In this document: positions 6,082-7,183 of the stretch, in pieces
Layout: each line of letters starts with the position of its first letter
How positions within the stretch are numbered: position 1 is the stretch's first letter
Source: Candidatus Shapirobacteria bacterium UBA2283
GTDB lineage: Bacteria > Patescibacteriota > Microgenomatia > UBA12405
Direction of reading: 5' to 3'
Assembly: GCA_002345725.1 (NCBI GenBank)
Contig: DDWP01000064.1
Location: forward strand, 1 to 7,183
DNA length: 7,183 nucleotides
Program-made: the position numbers and the translations under genes
Notes under the pieces: model-generated
The model's input: only the letters and a program-made list of their open reading frames with translations
Databases searched by the model: none
What the model was told of the DNA's origin: nothing

Positions 6082-6159
6082 TTAAATCTGTATAGTTCGC
6101 TTTGATCCAAGTCCAACTGATATACGTTTCAGCAGATCCACTGACAGATTAACCGGACG
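6082..6159 (-). pseudogene. Remnant of a second XRE antitoxin gene (3' end)
   Basis: Read on the minus strand, these 78 bases encode RPVNLSVDLLKRISVGLGSK followed by RTIQI and TAA. This matches the last 25 residues of the intact antitoxin encoded at 6533-6808 in 19 of 25 positions, including the run VDLLKRISVGLGSK, and ends at the same stop codon. At DNA level about 80% of positions agree, with many differences silent. Upstream in frame there is a stop at 6160-6162, and no helix-turn-helix part is found, so only the C-terminal end is left. Weak similarity continues a few bases beyond the stop (ATTATA-GT-AA-TTAAATCTG in both copies). The remnant sits between the operon start and the 96-residue plus-strand gene. 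Confidence 0.85.
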
Positions 6160-6225
6160 CTACCTAACTTATCAAGTTTATCGCCATGTTATTATTAAGT
6201 TGTAATTAAAATTTAAATATAAAGT

Positions 6226-6516
6226 ATGCCAGAAACACTCACACCACAACCAGATTTAAGTCAAAGAGTAACCGAATCAATAGCTAGGTTTATCTCTGAA
6301 AGACCAAGTTTCGGAGAAGGAATTTTCAATATTACCTGCCAAATAATGCAATTGTTAGGAGCCGAACCAGAAAAATATTTAGTTTTATGGAGAGATCAAC
6401 ACCCAGATGAATATGCCGCCCTTCACCACAACATGTTCGAAGCAATGAAAAATTTCCCCCCAAAACTAAAAGAATCGTTGACTTCAGAGCAACTAGGATC
6501 ACCTCAAAAATCATAA
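6226..6516 (+). CDS. Small protein of unknown function, 96 residues
   Basis: This is the only plus-strand gene I accept. The product is hydrophilic, without membrane segment or signal peptide. A helical core is likely at about residues 10-85, with Pro/Ser-rich ends. It has a single cysteine (C38) and an HPDEYAALHHNMFEAM stretch (about 59-74). I recognise no family. ATG 6226 is preceded by a very AT-rich leader with a TATAAA only two bases away and no Shine-Dalgarno sequence, so the true promoter is unclear. The composition (balanced charges, normal codon use) is more protein-like than the antisense frame at 6332-6514. The gene is flanked by the antitoxin remnant and the 3' end of the intact antitoxin, in direct orientation, and converges with the intact antitoxin gene, leaving a 16-base gap. 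A role as accessory cargo of the toxin-antitoxin locus is only a guess. Confidence 0.6.
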   Translation: MPETLTPQPDLSQRVTESIARFISERPSFGEGIFNITCQIMQLLGAEPEKYLVLWRDQHPDEYAALHHNMFEAMKNFPPKLKESLTSEQLGSPQKS

Positions 6517-6530
6517 CCTATTATAGGTTA
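6514..6530. terminator. Short hairpin between convergent genes
   Basis: TAACCTA (6514-6520) and TAGGTTA (6524-6530) form a perfect 7-bp inverted repeat around a three-base loop. It begins with the stop codon of the 96-residue gene and ends three bases before the stop of the converging antitoxin gene, the right place for a two-way terminator. The stem is A/T-rich and no proper U-run follows, so termination would be weak. Confidence 0.35.
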
Positions 6531-6532
6531 AG

Positions 6533-6808
6533 TTAAATCTGTATGGTTAGCTTTGACCCAAGTCCAACTGATATCCTCTTCAACAAGTCCACTGTCGGAT
6601 TAATTGTCGAGTTTTCTAATTGAGAAACAATCGCTTGAGTAGTCTTAGCTTTTTTAGCTAACTCCTGTTGCGACATCTTATTTTCCAAACGTTTTCTAAT
6701 TATTTGTCGAGATATTTGATACTCGGCATCTGCCTTTTCCCAAAGCTCTTTAAACTCAGGATCTTTCAAGCTCTGCTTAAAATACTTTTTAAAAGTTAAC
6801 AGTTTCAT
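6533..6808 (-). CDS. XRE-family antitoxin (HigA-like)
   Basis: This 91-residue protein has a C-terminal Cro/C1-type helix-turn-helix, about residues 43-90: helix two MSQQELAKKA (45-54), recognition helix TTQAIVSQLEN (56-66), then the typical NPTVDLLKRISVGLG. The N-terminal part SLKDPEFKELWEKADAEYQISRQ (13-35) is the segment that in HigA-type antitoxins precedes the DNA-binding domain and contacts toxin. Such proteins neutralise a RelE/HigB-type mRNA-cutting toxin and repress their own promoter. The order toxin then antitoxin is the HigBA order. ATG 6808 lies 53 bases after the stop of the truncated toxin and has its own promoter with a palindrome. The reading frame is intact, so it may still bind DNA or act as an antidote to toxins encoded elsewhere. 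A decayed relative lies at 6082-6159. Confidence 0.9.
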   Translation of the reverse strand: MKLLTFKKYFKQSLKDPEFKELWEKADAEYQISRQIIRKRLENKMSQQELAKKAKTTQAIVSQLENSTINPTVDLLKRISVGLGSKLTIQI

Positions 6809-6814
6809 AGGTTA

Positions 6815-6842
6815 ATTATATCGTATACAATATATATGTCGA
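6815..6842 (-). promoter_or_regulatory. Antitoxin promoter, possibly leaderless
   Basis: On the minus strand TCGACA (6842-6837; five of six matches to TTGACA) and a perfect TATAAT (6820-6815) are separated by 16 bases. Six bases (TAACCT) separate TATAAT from ATG 6808, so transcription would start at the A of the start codon and the mRNA would have no leader. This fits the lack of a Shine-Dalgarno sequence. The spacer also contains TTGTATACGA (minus strand, 6830-6821), an imperfect palindrome. Confidence 0.6.
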
Positions 6843-6849
6843 GTCGACA
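6837..6849. promoter_or_regulatory. Palindromic operator candidate
   Basis: TGTCGAGTCGACA is a perfect inverted repeat with 6-bp arms and one central base. It covers the -35 box of the antitoxin promoter, so a bound dimer would block RNA polymerase, the usual autoregulation of XRE antitoxins. A further GAGTCG (6841-6846) / CGACTC (6858-6863) inverted repeat overlaps it and runs into the toxin stop codon. Confidence 0.5.
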
Positions 6850-6861
6850 CACTAAGGCGAC

Positions 6862-7077
6862 TCAACACCTCCTTACACTATCTCTACCTAAGAATCTTAT
6901 TTCCCACAACGGCAACCCTGCTAATTTTTTAAGATGAGGGATCACTGAAGTTAAACCAAACTCTTCAATGTTATTGAAAATTACAAACGCTTTGACTTTA
7001 GCATTTTTATTCTTATCTAAAAAATCCCCCACTGGGCTACGACCCCTCTGATCAATATAAAAATTAACCCTAGCCAT
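6862..7077 (-). pseudogene. Truncated HigB/Gp49-type (RelE superfamily) toxin
   Basis: The 71 residues match the N-terminal two thirds of the phage-derived Gp49-like/HigB family: FYIDQRGRSPVGDFL (6-20), the helix region around NNIEEFGL (35-42), and the hallmark strand LPLWEIRFLG (55-64). Family members usually have 95-120 residues and end with a strand-turn-strand and a motif like HGFxKKTxKTP that contributes RNA-cleaving residues. Here a TGA (6862-6864) ends the frame just after DSVRRC, so this part is gone and activity is unlikely. A simple frameshift would not restore it: both other frames hit stops within a few codons. The same frame stays open after the TGA for 18 codons, up to a TGA that overlaps the antitoxin ATG (ATGA, 6805-6808). 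ATG 7077 lies 22 bases after the tRNA-Leu, without a Shine-Dalgarno sequence. Confidence 0.75.
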
Positions 7078-7099
7078 CAGTAATAATCATAACAAATTG

Positions 7100-7183
7100 T
7101 GCCGAATGAGGGAATCGAACCCCCATGACATTGCTGCCACACGATTTTGAGTCGTGCGCGTCTACCAATTCCGCCAATTCGGC
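7100..7183 (-). tRNA. tRNA-Leu (anticodon CAA)
   Basis: The minus strand folds into a full class II tRNA of 84 bases. The acceptor stem GCCGAAT (7183-7177) pairs with ATTCGGC (7107-7101), with discriminator A at 7100. The D stem is GCG/CGC, the anticodon stem CACGA/TCGTG encloses the loop CTCAAAA with anticodon CAA at 7149-7147, the long variable arm is TGGCA/TGTCA, and the T arm GGGGG/CCCTC encloses TTCGATT. It reads the codon UUG. The 3' CCA is not encoded (the bases after the discriminator are CAA), so it must be added by CCA-adding enzyme. The gene ends exactly at the window edge. Confidence 0.97.

Noticed and set aside
6332..6514. Minus-strand open frame antisense to the 96-residue gene
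   Set aside because: Shorter, hydrophobic in an irregular way and without domain; the plus-strand frame is longer and more protein-like.
6862..6864. TGA recoded as glycine (code 25, known from some CPR lineages)
   Set aside because: The Lgt-like gene ends naturally at TGA 5446-5448 near the start of the next gene, and readthrough of the toxin TGA does not restore the family C-terminus. No long gene contains an in-frame TGA.

Overview
The window looks like a piece of a small, AT-rich bacterial genome, most likely Candidate Phyla Radiation / Patescibacteria (perhaps a Microgenomates-type lineage). This is inferred from short, divergent versions of widespread genes, a very compact operon, start codons with almost no Shine-Dalgarno sequences, and a membrane-anchored protein with a LytR_C-like end. 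No marker gene settles the phylum. The standard genetic code fits: TGA acts as a stop.

Right edge (about 6530-7183): a complete tRNA-Leu(CAA) on the minus strand. Twenty-two bases downstream of it lies a degraded HigB/Gp49-type toxin-antitoxin module, with a 71-residue truncated toxin and an apparently intact 91-residue XRE antitoxin that has its own palindrome-containing promoter. Middle (6064-6532): the only plus-strand gene, a 96-residue protein of unknown function. It is flanked by two related ~78-bp segments in direct orientation, 451 bp apart. One is the 3' end of the intact antitoxin gene. The other is a decayed remnant of a second antitoxin gene.

Left of this, from 6063 to 574, eight minus-strand genes run head to tail with overlaps or gaps of at most 33 bases, probably as one operon: Lgt-like membrane protein, DksA/TraR zinc finger, short LspA-like protein, RluA-type pseudouridine synthase, LytR_C-like anchored protein, YebC/TACO1, a polytopic membrane protein and a 416-residue protein of unknown function. 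The order DksA-like / LspA / RluA-type matches ylyA-lspA-ylyB of Bacillus, so this block is probably old. The first and third genes point to the lipoprotein pathway, but both are unusual: the Lgt-like protein lacks the active-site histidine region, and the LspA-like protein keeps both catalytic aspartates while lacking the first membrane helix.

Bases 1-573 contain no gene I can support. They hold a C-rich tract with G-quadruplex potential on the minus strand, a perfect 9-bp inverted repeat, a small hairpin, AT-rich direct repeats and three copies of an ATTATAGG octamer.

I see no clear new defence or metabolic system. The points most worth checking are the antitoxin remnant flanking the 96-residue gene, the truncated toxin whose frame stays open to an ATGA junction, and the reduced Lgt/LspA pair.
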